Shown: piece after piece, positions 17,675-25,988 of the stretch
How the letters are laid out: the number at the start of each line of letters is the position of its first letter
Position numbering within the stretch: the first letter of the stretch is position 1
Assembly: GCA_017303855.1 (NCBI GenBank)
Contig: JAFLBL010000001.1
Location: forward strand, 563,978 to 627,977
Source: Chitinophagales bacterium
GTDB lineage: Bacteria > Bacteroidota > Bacteroidia > Chitinophagales > Chitinophagaceae
Reading direction: 5' to 3'
DNA: 64,000 nt
The notes under the pieces: generated by a model
Seen by the model: only the letters and a program-made list of their open reading frames with translations
Databases searched by the model: none
Told to the model about the DNA's origin: nothing
Translations under genes and position numbers: made by a program

Positions 17675-18793
17675 TCAGGACCGCTTATGATAATTCAGCA
17701 CCGCCCAGCCATTCAGTACCAGGGCAAAACCGGTAATTATACCTAACTGGTAGCCGATATCCCCGAACCCGCTGCCTTTCAGCACCAGCATCCGGATTAC
17801 ATCAATAAAATAAGAGACGGGATTGGCCTTCGTTATCGCTTTTGCCCAATCCGGCATACTGTCGATTGAAGTATAAAGCCCTCCCATTAAAATAAAGATC
17901 ATCATCAGGAAAAATGAAATCAGCATGGCCTGCTGCTGGTTCTCCGCATAAGTGGAAATCAACAGCCCCAAACCAAGTACGGCCAGCAGATAAACAGCGG
18001 CAAAAGCATATAAAGTGACCAGCGATCCTGCTGGTATAATACCATAAAACAAACGGGCTATACCCAGTCCAAGGGTAAAAACCAATAATCCCAGTATCCA
18101 GAACGGGATCAGTTTACCCAAAATAAAATGGGATTTTTGTACAGGCGTAACATTTATCTGCTCTATAGTACCAATCTCCTTCTCCCGGACGATATTAATG
18201 GCCGTAAGATTCGCCCCGATCATTGTGAGCAGCAATACCAGAATACCCGGAACCATAAACACTTTATAGTTCATCGATGTATTAAACCAATTGGAAAAAG
18301 TAACCGCGATCCGGGTGTCCTGATCAAAACGTGGGAACTGTATCCACTCCGTACGGATGTCCTGGTTAAAATCCATTATGATCCGCTGCAGATAAGCGCT
18401 GCCAAGCCCTGCTTTAACGCCGTTAATAGCATTGACCGACATCGAGAGCGTGGCTTCAGTTTCCTTTACAATTTCTTTTTCAAAAGCAGGCGGTATATCG
18501 AGTATGATATCCGCTTTATCGGTTTCAATGGCGGCCCTGGCCTCCTGAAAAGAAACACAGTTGGCTGTTAACATAAAATAACCGGATGCAGTGATTTTAT
18601 TTACCAGGGCACGTGAATAGGCAGAATGATCCCGGTCCAGCAGTGCCAGCTTGATATTCCGCACTTCATAATCTGCTGCAAAAGGCAGGAACACCAGCTG
18701 TATAACCGGCATTATAAAAATCAGGCGCAGGATGGACGGATCCCGGAAAATCTGCCGGAATTCTTTCTGGAGTAAAAAACGCAGCACCCTCAT
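17675..18793 (-). CDS. ABC-2 type export permease (YbhR/YbhS-like)
   Basis: Integral inner-membrane subunit, 372 residues, of an ABC-2 exporter. One N-terminal transmembrane helix (IFRDPSILRLIFIMPVIQLVFL), a large periplasmic domain (about residues 45-175), then five hydrophobic helices, with the family motif NIVREKEIGTIEQINVTPVQKSHFILGK before helix 3. It is the last gene of the export operon and overlaps the preceding permease by four bases (ATGA), so the two subunits are translationally coupled and probably form a heterodimer. Confidence 0.9.
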   Translation of the reverse strand: MRVLRFLLQKEFRQIFRDPSILRLIFIMPVIQLVFLPFAADYEVRNIKLALLDRDHSAYSRALVNKITASGYFMLTANCVSFQEARAAIETDKADIILDIPPAFEKEIVKETEATLSMSVNAINGVKAGLGSAYLQRIIMDFNQDIRTEWIQFPRFDQDTRIAVTFSNWFNTSMNYKVFMVPGILVLLLTMIGANLTAINIVREKEIGTIEQINVTPVQKSHFILGKLIPFWILGLLVFTLGLGIARLFYGIIPAGSLVTLYAFAAVYLLAVLGLGLLISTYAENQQQAMLISFFLMMIFILMGGLYTSIDSMPDWAKAITKANPVSYFIDVIRMLVLKGSGFGDIGYQLGIITGFALVLNGWAVLNYHKRS

Positions 18794-19896
18794 GATAACC
18801 GGATTTTAAAATTTTTAATCGCCAGTCCCCCGAAAAACAAAAACATACCCACCAGGATCAGTGTATCCTTCCAGACCACTTCCAGTCCGGTTCCTTTTAT
18901 CATCACAGACCGGACTATATTATAAAACCAGCGGGCGGGCACCGCGTGAGAAACTGCCTGTAACGGCGGAGGCATATTTTCGATAGGAAACATGAAGCCG
19001 CTCAGCATAACCGTTGGCAGCAATAACCCAACCAGTGAAATAAATAAAGCCGTCTGTTGGGTGGCCACTTTCGTGGAAATAAATAAACCCAATGCCAGGG
19101 ATACCAGGGTAAAGAGCAGGCTCTCCCCTACCAGTAAAGCCAGGCTGCCATTGACCGGTACATCCAGCACATACACGCTGAGTAATAAAATACTTGCGAT
19201 ATTCACCGCAGACAGCAGAAAGTAAGGAACGGCTTTTGCAATGACAATCCTGAAAGGCTTCGCCGGCGAGACCAGCATAATCTCCATCGTTCCTGTTTCC
19301 CGCTCCCGGACAACGGTGATGGCGGTCATCATCGTACATACCAGCAGCAGTACCATTGCCATCACACCAGGTACAAAATTATAAGCCCCTTTCAGTTCAG
19401 GGTTGTACAACATCCGGACTCTTGTGGAAATGGCATAGGGCATTTTCTTTTCCCCGGTTATACGTGACTGGTAGTCCTGCACAACCGACGAAGCGTATGT
19501 AGTGAGTGTATTAGCCACATTCGGATCGGAGGCGTCGGCGATAAACTGAACCTGCGCTTTATTAAAATGAACCAGCTCTTCCTGAAACTTTGGCGGTATT
19601 ACCACGGCCATGCGGATCTTCCCCTTCTTAAATTCAGCTTCCATCTCCGCTGTGGAAAAAACCGGCTTCACTATTTCAAAATACCGGCTGGCATCCAGCT
19701 GACTGAGCAATGAAGCGGAAGCCTCGTCTTTAGACTGATCCCATACGGCAATTTTCGAATTCTTCACTTCATTGGTCAGTGCAAATCCAAAAATGATGAT
19801 CTGCACCACCGGCATGGCCAGCAGAATAATCATCGTCCGCTTATCGCGGAAAATGTGGTGGAATTCTTTTTTTACAAATGAAATGAATTGCTTCAT
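18790..19896 (-). CDS. ABC-2 type export permease (YbhS-like)
   Basis: 368-residue partner of the following permease with the same topology: helix near residues 20-40 (MIILLAMPVVQIIIFGFAL), periplasmic domain, then a membrane domain preceded by TVVRERETGTMEIMLVSPAKPFRIVIAK, the conserved ABC-2 coupling motif. In E. coli the paired YbhS/YbhR permeases export cationic drugs and Na+/Li+; substrate here is unknown. The spacer upstream (to the ATPase gene) is 228 bp and consists largely of repeats, an unusual interruption in an otherwise tight operon. Confidence 0.9.
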   Translation of the reverse strand: MKQFISFVKKEFHHIFRDKRTMIILLAMPVVQIIIFGFALTNEVKNSKIAVWDQSKDEASASLLSQLDASRYFEIVKPVFSTAEMEAEFKKGKIRMAVVIPPKFQEELVHFNKAQVQFIADASDPNVANTLTTYASSVVQDYQSRITGEKKMPYAISTRVRMLYNPELKGAYNFVPGVMAMVLLLVCTMMTAITVVRERETGTMEIMLVSPAKPFRIVIAKAVPYFLLSAVNIASILLLSVYVLDVPVNGSLALLVGESLLFTLVSLALGLFISTKVATQQTALFISLVGLLLPTVMLSGFMFPIENMPPPLQAVSHAVPARWFYNIVRSVMIKGTGLEVVWKDTLILVGMFLFFGGLAIKNFKIRLS

Positions 19897-19935
19897 AATT
19901 TTTTACTATTCGAGACAAAAGGACTTTTACTGTAA

Positions 19936-20008
19936 GAACCAAGACACCCCACCTTGGCTGAAGCTACGGCGGGCAAGCGAGAAGCCAAAGAAAACTCAAG
20001 TATAAAAA
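19936..20008. repeat. Dispersed repeat of about 73 bp, copy 1
   Basis: Nearly identical, in reverse orientation, to 33617-33690 (about nine differences). The core contains GCTGAAGCTACGGCGGGCAA and GAAGCCAAAGAAAA. It lies inside the export operon between the permease and the ATPase gene. Confidence 0.9.
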
Positions 20009-20039
20009 GCCCCAAGCCAAAAGCACGAAATCCCGATTC

Positions 20040-20134
20040 ACGACTCAAGACTCCTGACTCCCATCTCCCAACTCCTATCTCCTAACTCCTATCTCCCGAC
20101 TCCCGACTCCCGACTCCCGACTCCTCACTCTCCC
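20040..20134. repeat. Tandem CTCCCGA / CTCCTAA heptamers
   Basis: About a dozen degenerate 7-bp units (CTCCCGA, CTCCTGA, CTCCTAA and similar) directly after the ATPase gene in the export operon. A short version recurs at 28536-28560. Confidence 0.85.
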
Positions 20135-20865
20135 CTCACCGCCTTCCTTGCCAGCTTCAAAAAAACTTCATCCATCGATTGAGCAGCAAAGGTCTTCTTC
20201 AGCTGAGCCGGTGTATCCAACGCATCAATCCTTCCATCCACCATTATACTGACCCGGTTGCAATATTCGGCTTCATCCATATAGTGAGTGGTAACAAAAA
20301 CTGTAATCCCTTCTGCAGCTGCTTCATAGATCAGGTTCCAGAATTCACGACGGGTTACCGGATCCACACCACCCGTGGGTTCGTCCAGGAAGACCAGTTT
20401 AGGTTCATGGAAAATAGCTACAGAAAAAGCAAGTTTCTGCTTCCAACCCAGGGGTAAGGATTTTACCAGTTTATCCGCCTCGGAAGTAAGGTGCAGTTGC
20501 TTCAGCACCAATTCTGTTTTCTCTTTTATAAAAGCATTACTCTTTCCATAGATGCCTGCATAAAACCGGATATTCTCCCGAACCGTCAGGTCTTCATACA
20601 ACGAAAACTTCTGACTCATATAACCGATATTCCGCTTGATCTTTTCATTCTCTTTATATACATCATAGCCGGCCACCATGGCTTTACCCGATGTAGGCAT
20701 CGATAAGCCCGACAACATCCGCATAGCTGTGGTCTTACCCGCTCCATTCGCTCCGAGAAACCCAAATATCTCGCCCTGGCTAACGTCAAAACTGATGCCG
20801 TCCACAGCAGTGAAATCGCCGAAGCGTTTGGTGAGTTTATCAGCTATAATTACTTTGTCAACCAT
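20125..20865 (-). CDS. ABC transporter ATPase, second half of a YbhF-like pair
   Basis: Cytoplasmic nucleotide-binding subunit, 246 residues. Walker A GANGAGKTT (residues 38-46), Q-loop near 87 (MSQKFSLYEDLTVREN) and Walker B LVFLDEPTGGVD. The signature is LPLGWKQKLA in place of LSGGQ; this degenerate form is, as far as I recall, usual for the second ATPase of the YbhF type. In E. coli YbhF both ATPase domains are in one polypeptide; here they are separate genes, the other lying upstream at 21090-22004. The 3' end of the gene runs into the heptamer repeats. Confidence 0.92.
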   Translation of the reverse strand: MVDKVIIADKLTKRFGDFTAVDGISFDVSQGEIFGFLGANGAGKTTAMRMLSGLSMPTSGKAMVAGYDVYKENEKIKRNIGYMSQKFSLYEDLTVRENIRFYAGIYGKSNAFIKEKTELVLKQLHLTSEADKLVKSLPLGWKQKLAFSVAIFHEPKLVFLDEPTGGVDPVTRREFWNLIYEAAAEGITVFVTTHYMDEAEYCNRVSIMVDGRIDALDTPAQLKKTFAAQSMDEVFLKLARKAVRGE

Positions 20866-20875
20866 TGTTGTTTTT

Positions 20876-20952
20876 TATAATCATTTCACCCCTTCAGGGT
20901 TCAAGGGGCACTAACTTCCTCTTTTCTATAATCATATCAGCCCTTCGGGCTT
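20876..20952. repeat. Pair of direct repeats with small hairpins
   Basis: TATAATCATTTCACCCCTTC at 20876 and TATAATCATATCAGCCCTTC at 20927 start two related 26-bp elements 51 bp apart. The second ends in the hairpin AGCCC-TTC-GGGCT. Spacer between the two ATPase genes. Confidence 0.75.
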
Positions 20953-20988
20953 TAGTTTAACGCAATTAGTAAGTGGCCCACTCTCCAC

Positions 20989-21085
20989 ATTGACACATCG
21001 GCACTTCGGCACATTGGCACATCAGCACATTGGCACATCGGCACATCGGCACATCAGCACATCAGCACATCGATATATCGGCACA
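20989..21085. repeat. Tandem octamer repeat (GCACATCG)
   Basis: About twelve imperfect copies of GCACATCG / GCACATCA / GCACATTG between the two ATPase genes, touching the end of the upstream ATPase gene. Confidence 0.88.
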
Positions 21086-21089
21086 TCTG

Positions 21090-22004
21090 CTAATCATTAT
21101 TCATCAACCTTATAAAACAATCCTCAATATTCGCCTCTGCTTCTTCCATTTCAAACAGCATTCCTTTCCGGTTCAGTTCATTCCGCAAAACATCTTCACC
21201 GCCATTCTTTAATACCACATGATGGTACTCCCCAAAAGGATAGGCATTCTCCACTATTTCCTGATCGTTCAGTATTTTTAAAAGTTCAAGCATGTTGTTA
21301 CTTTTCACGGCCAGCAGTTTTTTTCCGAATTGCTGCACAATGCCAGCAGGCGTATCGATCTGCATGATGCGGCCTGACTGAATCAGCGCCACCCGGTCAC
21401 AGAGACTGGCTTCATCCATATACGGAGTGGATACCAGGATGGTAATACCTTGCTCCCTGAGCCTCTTCAGCATTTCCCAGAATTCTTTTCTTGATACTGC
21501 ATCAACGCCTGTTGTAGGTTCATCAAGAAATAAAACAGACGGACGATGAATAAGCGCACAGCTCAGTGCCAGCTTTTGCTTCATGCCTCCTGATAGCTTT
21601 CCCGCTCTGCGATCTTTAAAAGGTTCTATCTGTTGATAGATCTCTTTGATCAGGTCGTAATTCTCTTCGATTGTCGTGTTGAAAATCGTGGCAAAAAAAT
21701 CCAGGTTCTCTTTCACTGTCAGATCCTGGTACAGCGAGAATCGTCCCGGCATATACCCTACCCTTTTCCTGATTTCTTTATACTCCTTTACCACATCAAA
21801 CCCATCGACAGTAGCGGTCCCCTCTTCAGCCAGCAAGAGCGTAGTCAGGATCCTGAATAAAGAAGTCTTTCCCGCACCATCCGGACCGATCAGCCCAAAC
21901 AGTTCGCCCTGCTGCACGTCGAAACTGATTCCGTGCAAGGCGGTGGTAACGGTTTTTTTTGAACCGTAGCGTTTTACAATATTTGATATACTAACCGTTG
22001 TCAT
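21090..22004 (-). CDS. ABC transporter ATPase, first half of a YbhF-like pair
   Basis: Nucleotide-binding subunit, 304 residues. Walker A is GPDGAGKTS (40-48), with Asp in place of the usual Asn; the signature LSGGMKQKLAL is canonical, and Walker B is SVLFLDEPTTGVD. A C-terminal extension of about 80 residues follows the ATPase core. It is expected to pair with the shorter ATPase downstream to energise the two permeases. The spacing of 112 bp to the hlyD-like gene upstream contains only short repeated words (22010-22107). Confidence 0.92.
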   Translation of the reverse strand: MTTVSISNIVKRYGSKKTVTTALHGISFDVQQGELFGLIGPDGAGKTSLFRILTTLLLAEEGTATVDGFDVVKEYKEIRKRVGYMPGRFSLYQDLTVKENLDFFATIFNTTIEENYDLIKEIYQQIEPFKDRRAGKLSGGMKQKLALSCALIHRPSVLFLDEPTTGVDAVSRKEFWEMLKRLREQGITILVSTPYMDEASLCDRVALIQSGRIMQIDTPAGIVQQFGKKLLAVKSNNMLELLKILNDQEIVENAYPFGEYHHVVLKNGGEDVLRNELNRKGMLFEMEEAEANIEDCFIRLMNND

Positions 22005-22009
22005 GTCTT

Positions 22010-22107
22010 ATACTGAAAACTGAACATTGTGTGTTGCATTTTGAACATTTCTCTTCGAAGGAAAATCAATGTTCAATATTCAACGATCAATTCTCAATGT
22101 TCATTTG
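22010..22107. repeat. Scattered GAACATTG / CAATGTTC words
   Basis: Spacer between the hlyD-like and ATPase genes with repeated and inverted words (TGAACATTG, CAATGTTCAA, CAATGTTCAT). It is weaker than the other tandem blocks. Confidence 0.5.
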
Positions 22108-22116
22108 TTGGACATA

Positions 22117-23061
22117 TTATTGATTGCCGAACTTTATTTCCCCATACATACCAATTTTCAGATACCCGTCATTCTTCACTTTGATCCTGGTGGCATATAC
22201 GAGATTCGCCCGTTCGTCTTTTGTCTGAATGGTTTTCGGTGTAAACTCGGCTTTATCGGAAACCCAGCTGAGCGTACCGGAATATTCTTTGTACTTACTG
22301 GCTCCATCATCTACCATCACTTTTACTGTTTGACCCAATTTTACCTGTGATAACTGAGTGCCGGTAATATAGGCCCGTAACGTAATGGTGGAGAGGTCGG
22401 CTATTTTATACAACGCTTTGCCCGTGGAAGTAATTTCTCCCTGCTCGGCATATTTGGTCAGCACAGTGCCGGCAACAGGGTTTATAATGGATGTTTTTCT
22501 CAACTGGTCTTCCAGTTGCGCTACTCGTTTCTGTAAGGGCTTTCCTTCACTGAGTATACTGCGGTTTTGTGTAGCTACATTATTTTGCTGTACCTGGATC
22601 TGCTGCCGGGTTACATGCATCGAGCGTTTGGCCACATCGATCTGGGCGTTAATATCATCCAGTTGTTTGCCGGTTGCCGCATCCTGTTTCAGCAGGCTCT
22701 GGATACGACCCTGTTCATGCAGTAAATTAGTCAATTGCGACTGCTGAACGGCCAGTTGATCTTCAAGCAGTTTTACCTGCGGACTTACGTCCATCGTTTT
22801 CTCACCCAGTGCCTGGATACTCGATTCCACCTGTTCTTTCTGCAGACTGATACTCGTGCCATCTACTGTACCCACTACCGAGTCTTTGGCAATGGTCTGA
22901 CCTTCTTCAATAACAAAGGAGGTCAATTTGCCGGAAGACTCTGCAGATACAATTACTTCATTGGCTTCAAAAGTGCCGCTGGCATCCGCCTTCCCGTTGC
23001 TGTTTTTGCAGGCCGTCAGGCTGACAAGGGCGATAAACGATAAAAAAAATAACTGCTTCAT
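22117..23061 (-). CDS. HlyD-family periplasmic adaptor lipoprotein
   Basis: Membrane-fusion (adaptor) subunit, 314 residues, linking the ABC permease to an outer-membrane channel. Lipoprotein signal with lipobox SLTAC (Cys18). Then a beta-barrel/lipoyl start (EVIVSAESSGKLTSFVIEEGQTI), a long alpha-helical hairpin (about residues 75-180, rich in Gln/Leu/Lys: LEDQLAVQQSQLTNLLHEQ), the returning lipoyl half (INPVAGTVLTKYAEQGEIT) and a C-terminal beta-barrel domain. Corresponds to YbhG of E. coli. Gene order tolC-hlyD-ATPases-permeases supports a complete tripartite exporter. Confidence 0.9.
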   Translation of the reverse strand: MKQLFFLSFIALVSLTACKNSNGKADASGTFEANEVIVSAESSGKLTSFVIEEGQTIAKDSVVGTVDGTSISLQKEQVESSIQALGEKTMDVSPQVKLLEDQLAVQQSQLTNLLHEQGRIQSLLKQDAATGKQLDDINAQIDVAKRSMHVTRQQIQVQQNNVATQNRSILSEGKPLQKRVAQLEDQLRKTSIINPVAGTVLTKYAEQGEITSTGKALYKIADLSTITLRAYITGTQLSQVKLGQTVKVMVDDGASKYKEYSGTLSWVSDKAEFTPKTIQTKDERANLVYATRIKVKNDGYLKIGMYGEIKFGNQ

Positions 23062-23087
23062 GGTTCACTATTTAAACACTGGAGAAT

Positions 23088-24356
23088 TTATTTTCCTGCG
23101 ATGGTCTGGTAATTTATTTGCGCTTGTAACAATTGTACACGATGTGTAATCATCGACTGACGTGACTGATCTTCCGCATTTACTTCTTTTAAGTAATCAT
23201 TGGCCGTGATTACCCCGTTTTCCAGTTGTGCCCTGGCGGCTTCAGTAACCGTCTTACGCAGCCCGATGATTTCGTCATCCGTCCGTATCAGTTGCTGCAA
23301 CTTGTCGATTTCCGCCTGCTGTTGCTTTAACTGCGCATTCGTATTGAGTAAAAATGTTTCTTTCTGTACCTCCACTACCCGTTTACTGATCTGTACCTGC
23401 TCCCTTTCTTTCTTTTTTGTATAGAGTCCGCCGAGTGACCAGTTAAACCGGAGCCCGCCGATCGAATAAAAGGCAAAATCGTTTTTGAGCATATTCAGTC
23501 CGGGTCTTCCGTAACCGGCCTGGGCAAAAAGACTGGCCCTTGGCTGGTTCTTTGCGTGGATGAGTTTATCCTGCTGGCCAATCAGTTTTTCCTGTTCATT
23601 ATACAACGCTAATTCAGGCCTTGCAATTTGTCCGGCTACCGTAACCGGGGCAACCGGTTGCTCAAGTATAAGCTGATCATTCAATTCCTGTCCCACAAAC
23701 AGCGCAAGTGCGGCTACCAATCCTTTCCTTGAAGTAGTGATCTCGATACTACGTTGCCCGGCTTTGAGCAATTCAGCTTTCAGCATATTCAGGTTCGATT
23801 TAAAGGCAACGCCATTTTGCACTTGTGCCTCCACTTTTTTTATTCCCGTCTCAATATCCTTTTTTACAAGATCCACTTGTTTCAATTGCTCGTCCAGGTA
23901 GAGGATACTAAGGAACAACTGGTTGATTCTTTCCCTGACTTTATATAACTCAACTTCTACTTTCTGATCTTCCACTTTCGCGTTCAGCTGCTGCACTGCC
24001 TTTTGTTCGCGTGTAAGACCACCATCGAAAATCAGCTGATTCACATCCGCCACCAGTTTATACTGGTCCTTATTGGGCGCTTCAATGCTGAAGCCCGGAA
24101 CGGAGATGGGCACACTGGTTACATCGGATTGATAGGTGGCCTGACCGCTGATGGAAAATTGTGGCAGGAATCCTTTTTGCAGGTTTTCCACACTGATACC
24201 TGCTGTCTGACGAACCAGTTCCTTCTGTTTTACGGCCGGGTAGTTTTTCTGTGCCAGTTCCCAGGCGGTTGTCAGGCTCAGCTGCTGCAGCGGTTGTGCC
24301 CCTGTATCCAGACTGAAGGCGATCAGTAAAAGAAGATGTAGTCGTTTCATATTCAT
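23088..24356 (-). CDS. TolC-family outer-membrane efflux channel
   Basis: 422-residue outer-membrane factor with a signal peptide (LHLLLLIAFSLDTGAQ) and the two-fold TolC repeat: AWELAQKNYPAVKQKEL at the start of the first half, and repeated long amphipathic helices with strands (FSISGQATYQSD, RFNWSLGGLYTKKKEREQ). It should trimerise to form the exit duct for the adaptor and ABC permease of this operon. It begins 37 bp after the tetR gene and ends 26 bp before the hlyD-like gene, so it is in the same transcript. The inclusion of tolC differs from the E. coli ybhGFSR arrangement. Confidence 0.92.
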   Translation of the reverse strand: MNMKRLHLLLLIAFSLDTGAQPLQQLSLTTAWELAQKNYPAVKQKELVRQTAGISVENLQKGFLPQFSISGQATYQSDVTSVPISVPGFSIEAPNKDQYKLVADVNQLIFDGGLTREQKAVQQLNAKVEDQKVEVELYKVRERINQLFLSILYLDEQLKQVDLVKKDIETGIKKVEAQVQNGVAFKSNLNMLKAELLKAGQRSIEITTSRKGLVAALALFVGQELNDQLILEQPVAPVTVAGQIARPELALYNEQEKLIGQQDKLIHAKNQPRASLFAQAGYGRPGLNMLKNDFAFYSIGGLRFNWSLGGLYTKKKEREQVQISKRVVEVQKETFLLNTNAQLKQQQAEIDKLQQLIRTDDEIIGLRKTVTEAARAQLENGVITANDYLKEVNAEDQSRQSMITHRVQLLQAQINYQTIAGK

Positions 24357-24392
24357 TGTTTAACCAGGTAGTTAATGATGGTTCAAAAAAAA

Positions 24393-25010
24393 TCAGGCTT
24401 TAATTGAATCAATGATGAACCGCGGGATCTCGGTTTTCCGTTGCTCCATCACCATCCTGAACTGCTGCTCATTCATGCCCATATTTTTCTGCAGCATCGG
24501 TTTGGCCACAAAGGGGAAAATAGTCATAGACAACATATTCATCAGCAGGTGAAGCGGATGTATATCTTTAATGGTTCCCGTTGCTTTCTCTGCTTCAATC
24601 TGGGCCAGGAATTTTTCCGGTTTGGGGGTGGATTTTCCTTTCCAGACTTTTCCAAGGAAATAGTTTGGATCCCGGTGTATTTCATTCAGCACAAACAGCG
24701 GCAGATACGGGTTCTCCATCACCAGGGTGATATATTCGTCACAGAAGCGTTCAATTTTTTCAAAGAGGGGCAATTCAGCGGTGAATATTTCATTGATTTT
24801 AGGAAACAACCGGTTAGCTGCTTCCATAAAAATCACTTCAAAAAGCTTTTCCTTATTCTTAAAATAATAATGCAACAGGGCCTTATTAATCCCCGCCTCA
24901 TCGGCAATATCCTGCATCCGGGCGCCGGTCATGCCGTCCCGCACAAATACTTTTTTAGCGGCTATCAGGATCTGCTCCTCCGTAGTTTTATCTTTCTGTT
25001 TCTTCGTCAT
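24393..25010 (-). CDS. TetR-family regulator of the export operon
   Basis: Transcriptional repressor of 205 residues. Start taken at the ATG at 25010 (MTKKQKDKTTEEQILIAAKK); the longer frame has an unrelated N-terminus and would read through both operators. The helix-turn-helix is in residues 10-55 (GMTGARMQDIADEAGINKALLHYYFKNKEKLFEVIF); the rest is a helical ligand-binding/dimer domain. It is the first gene of the exporter operon and is preceded by two palindromic sites, so negative autoregulation relieved by an exported ligand is the likely logic. Comparable in position to E. coli cecR (ybiH). Confidence 0.92.
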   Translation of the reverse strand: MTKKQKDKTTEEQILIAAKKVFVRDGMTGARMQDIADEAGINKALLHYYFKNKEKLFEVIFMEAANRLFPKINEIFTAELPLFEKIERFCDEYITLVMENPYLPLFVLNEIHRDPNYFLGKVWKGKSTPKPEKFLAQIEAEKATGTIKDIHPLHLLMNMLSMTIFPFVAKPMLQKNMGMNEQQFRMVMEQRKTEIPRFIIDSIKA

Positions 25011-25058
25011 TTTAACCAAATGGTTAACAAAAGTGAGAAATTTTAACCAAATGGTCAA
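25011..25058 (-). promoter_or_regulatory. Twin TetR-type operators upstream of tetR
   Basis: Two copies of a palindromic site: TTAACCAAATGGTTAA at 25012-25027 (perfect 6-bp arms) and TTAACCAAATGGTCAA at 25043-25058 (one arm mismatch). They are 31 bp apart, about three helical turns, and the first begins one base upstream of the tetR ATG. The core promoter must overlap or lie just upstream. Confidence 0.8.
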
Positions 25059-25130
25059 ATAAAATTTTATTGGGGGGCCCTGCTGACAGTTATGGAAAGT
25101 ATTGACAACTGACAAACTGCAGTGAAATGA

Positions 25131-25971
25131 CTAGGGGTTCTTCTTTTCCAGTACTTTCCGGAGTCTGTAATTTGTGCCAGTGAAATTATAACGGATGGAC
25201 AAGCCCCAATAGGTTCCCGTTGAACTATAATGCCCTTCTGTTAATGGCTGGGAGGGAATGTCAATCCTGTAACGGCCATCCACATACGTCGTAAAGGAAA
25301 CATCTGCAAGCAGGCCCACGCCGATGATGTTGAAATTTTTTAGCACCCAGGAATGTCCGGCCAAAAGTGGAAAACTAAACCACGGCTTTGCATCATTATT
25401 TGTAGATACATCTAGTCCGGCCGCTTCATAAAACTGGTTGCCCGTCTGTACTCGATATGAAGTAGCATCCAGATCATAGCCTGTGCTCACATTAAACCGG
25501 ATACCTGCTCCTGCATAGAGATAACCGGAATGTTTGTATTCCCATCGCTTTTCCAATAATACCGGCAGGCTAAGAATGATGACCGGGAAATAATAGTTTA
25601 TATCCCGGGAATTATAGTCAGCCGCAAGGGGTGGCGAAAAAGCCTCCTTTTTTAAAAAAAAAATCACGGGTCAATAACCCGAATTCGGGTCCGGTCAACA
25701 GGCTGTATTTTGTGTTAAAATTGATCTGGTATCTGAACCCAATGGCCATACCGGAAGTTACACCTGAACCAGCTTTATAAGTACCTGTTTCCCTTTTCAA
25801 TCTGGCTTTTGAAACAGACAAGTGGGCTGTGTATAGTTGAAAATGATTCCCGCTGAATACATAATCTGCCAGTACATCCTTTCGCCGGATGACAGATTGT
25901 GCCCCGCAAACAAGGGCTGACTGTATCAGGAATAAAAGAAATGAAATCCTGCACATTGATCTATTTATCAT
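25131..25971 (-). pseudogene. Outer-membrane beta-barrel-like gene, frameshifted at a homopolymer
   Basis: Two overlapping frames together encode one secreted protein of about 279 residues. The N-terminal part (start near 25971, MINRSMCRISFLLFLIQSAL, signal peptide ending CGAQ) runs to a T10-A6 tract at 25648-25663 on the coding strand; continuing in frame it stops 25617-25620, while a one-base-shorter T-run would join it to the second part (FFLKKEAFSPPLAADYNSRD), which runs to 25131 and ends in RYNFTGTNYRLRK. The C-terminal half has alternating beta-strands. It could be a sequencing error, phase-variable slippage or true decay. A paralogue, also broken, lies immediately upstream. Confidence 0.7.
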
Positions 25972-25988
25972 AGCGGCATGATCCATAA

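Noticed and set aside
20989..21085. Possible CRISPR array from tandem GCACATCG units
   Set aside because: The units are 8 bp with no spacers of constant length, and no cas gene is nearby.
25011..25115. Extended tetR N-terminus from 25115
   Set aside because: The extra 35 codons cover both operators and are unlike TetR N-termini.
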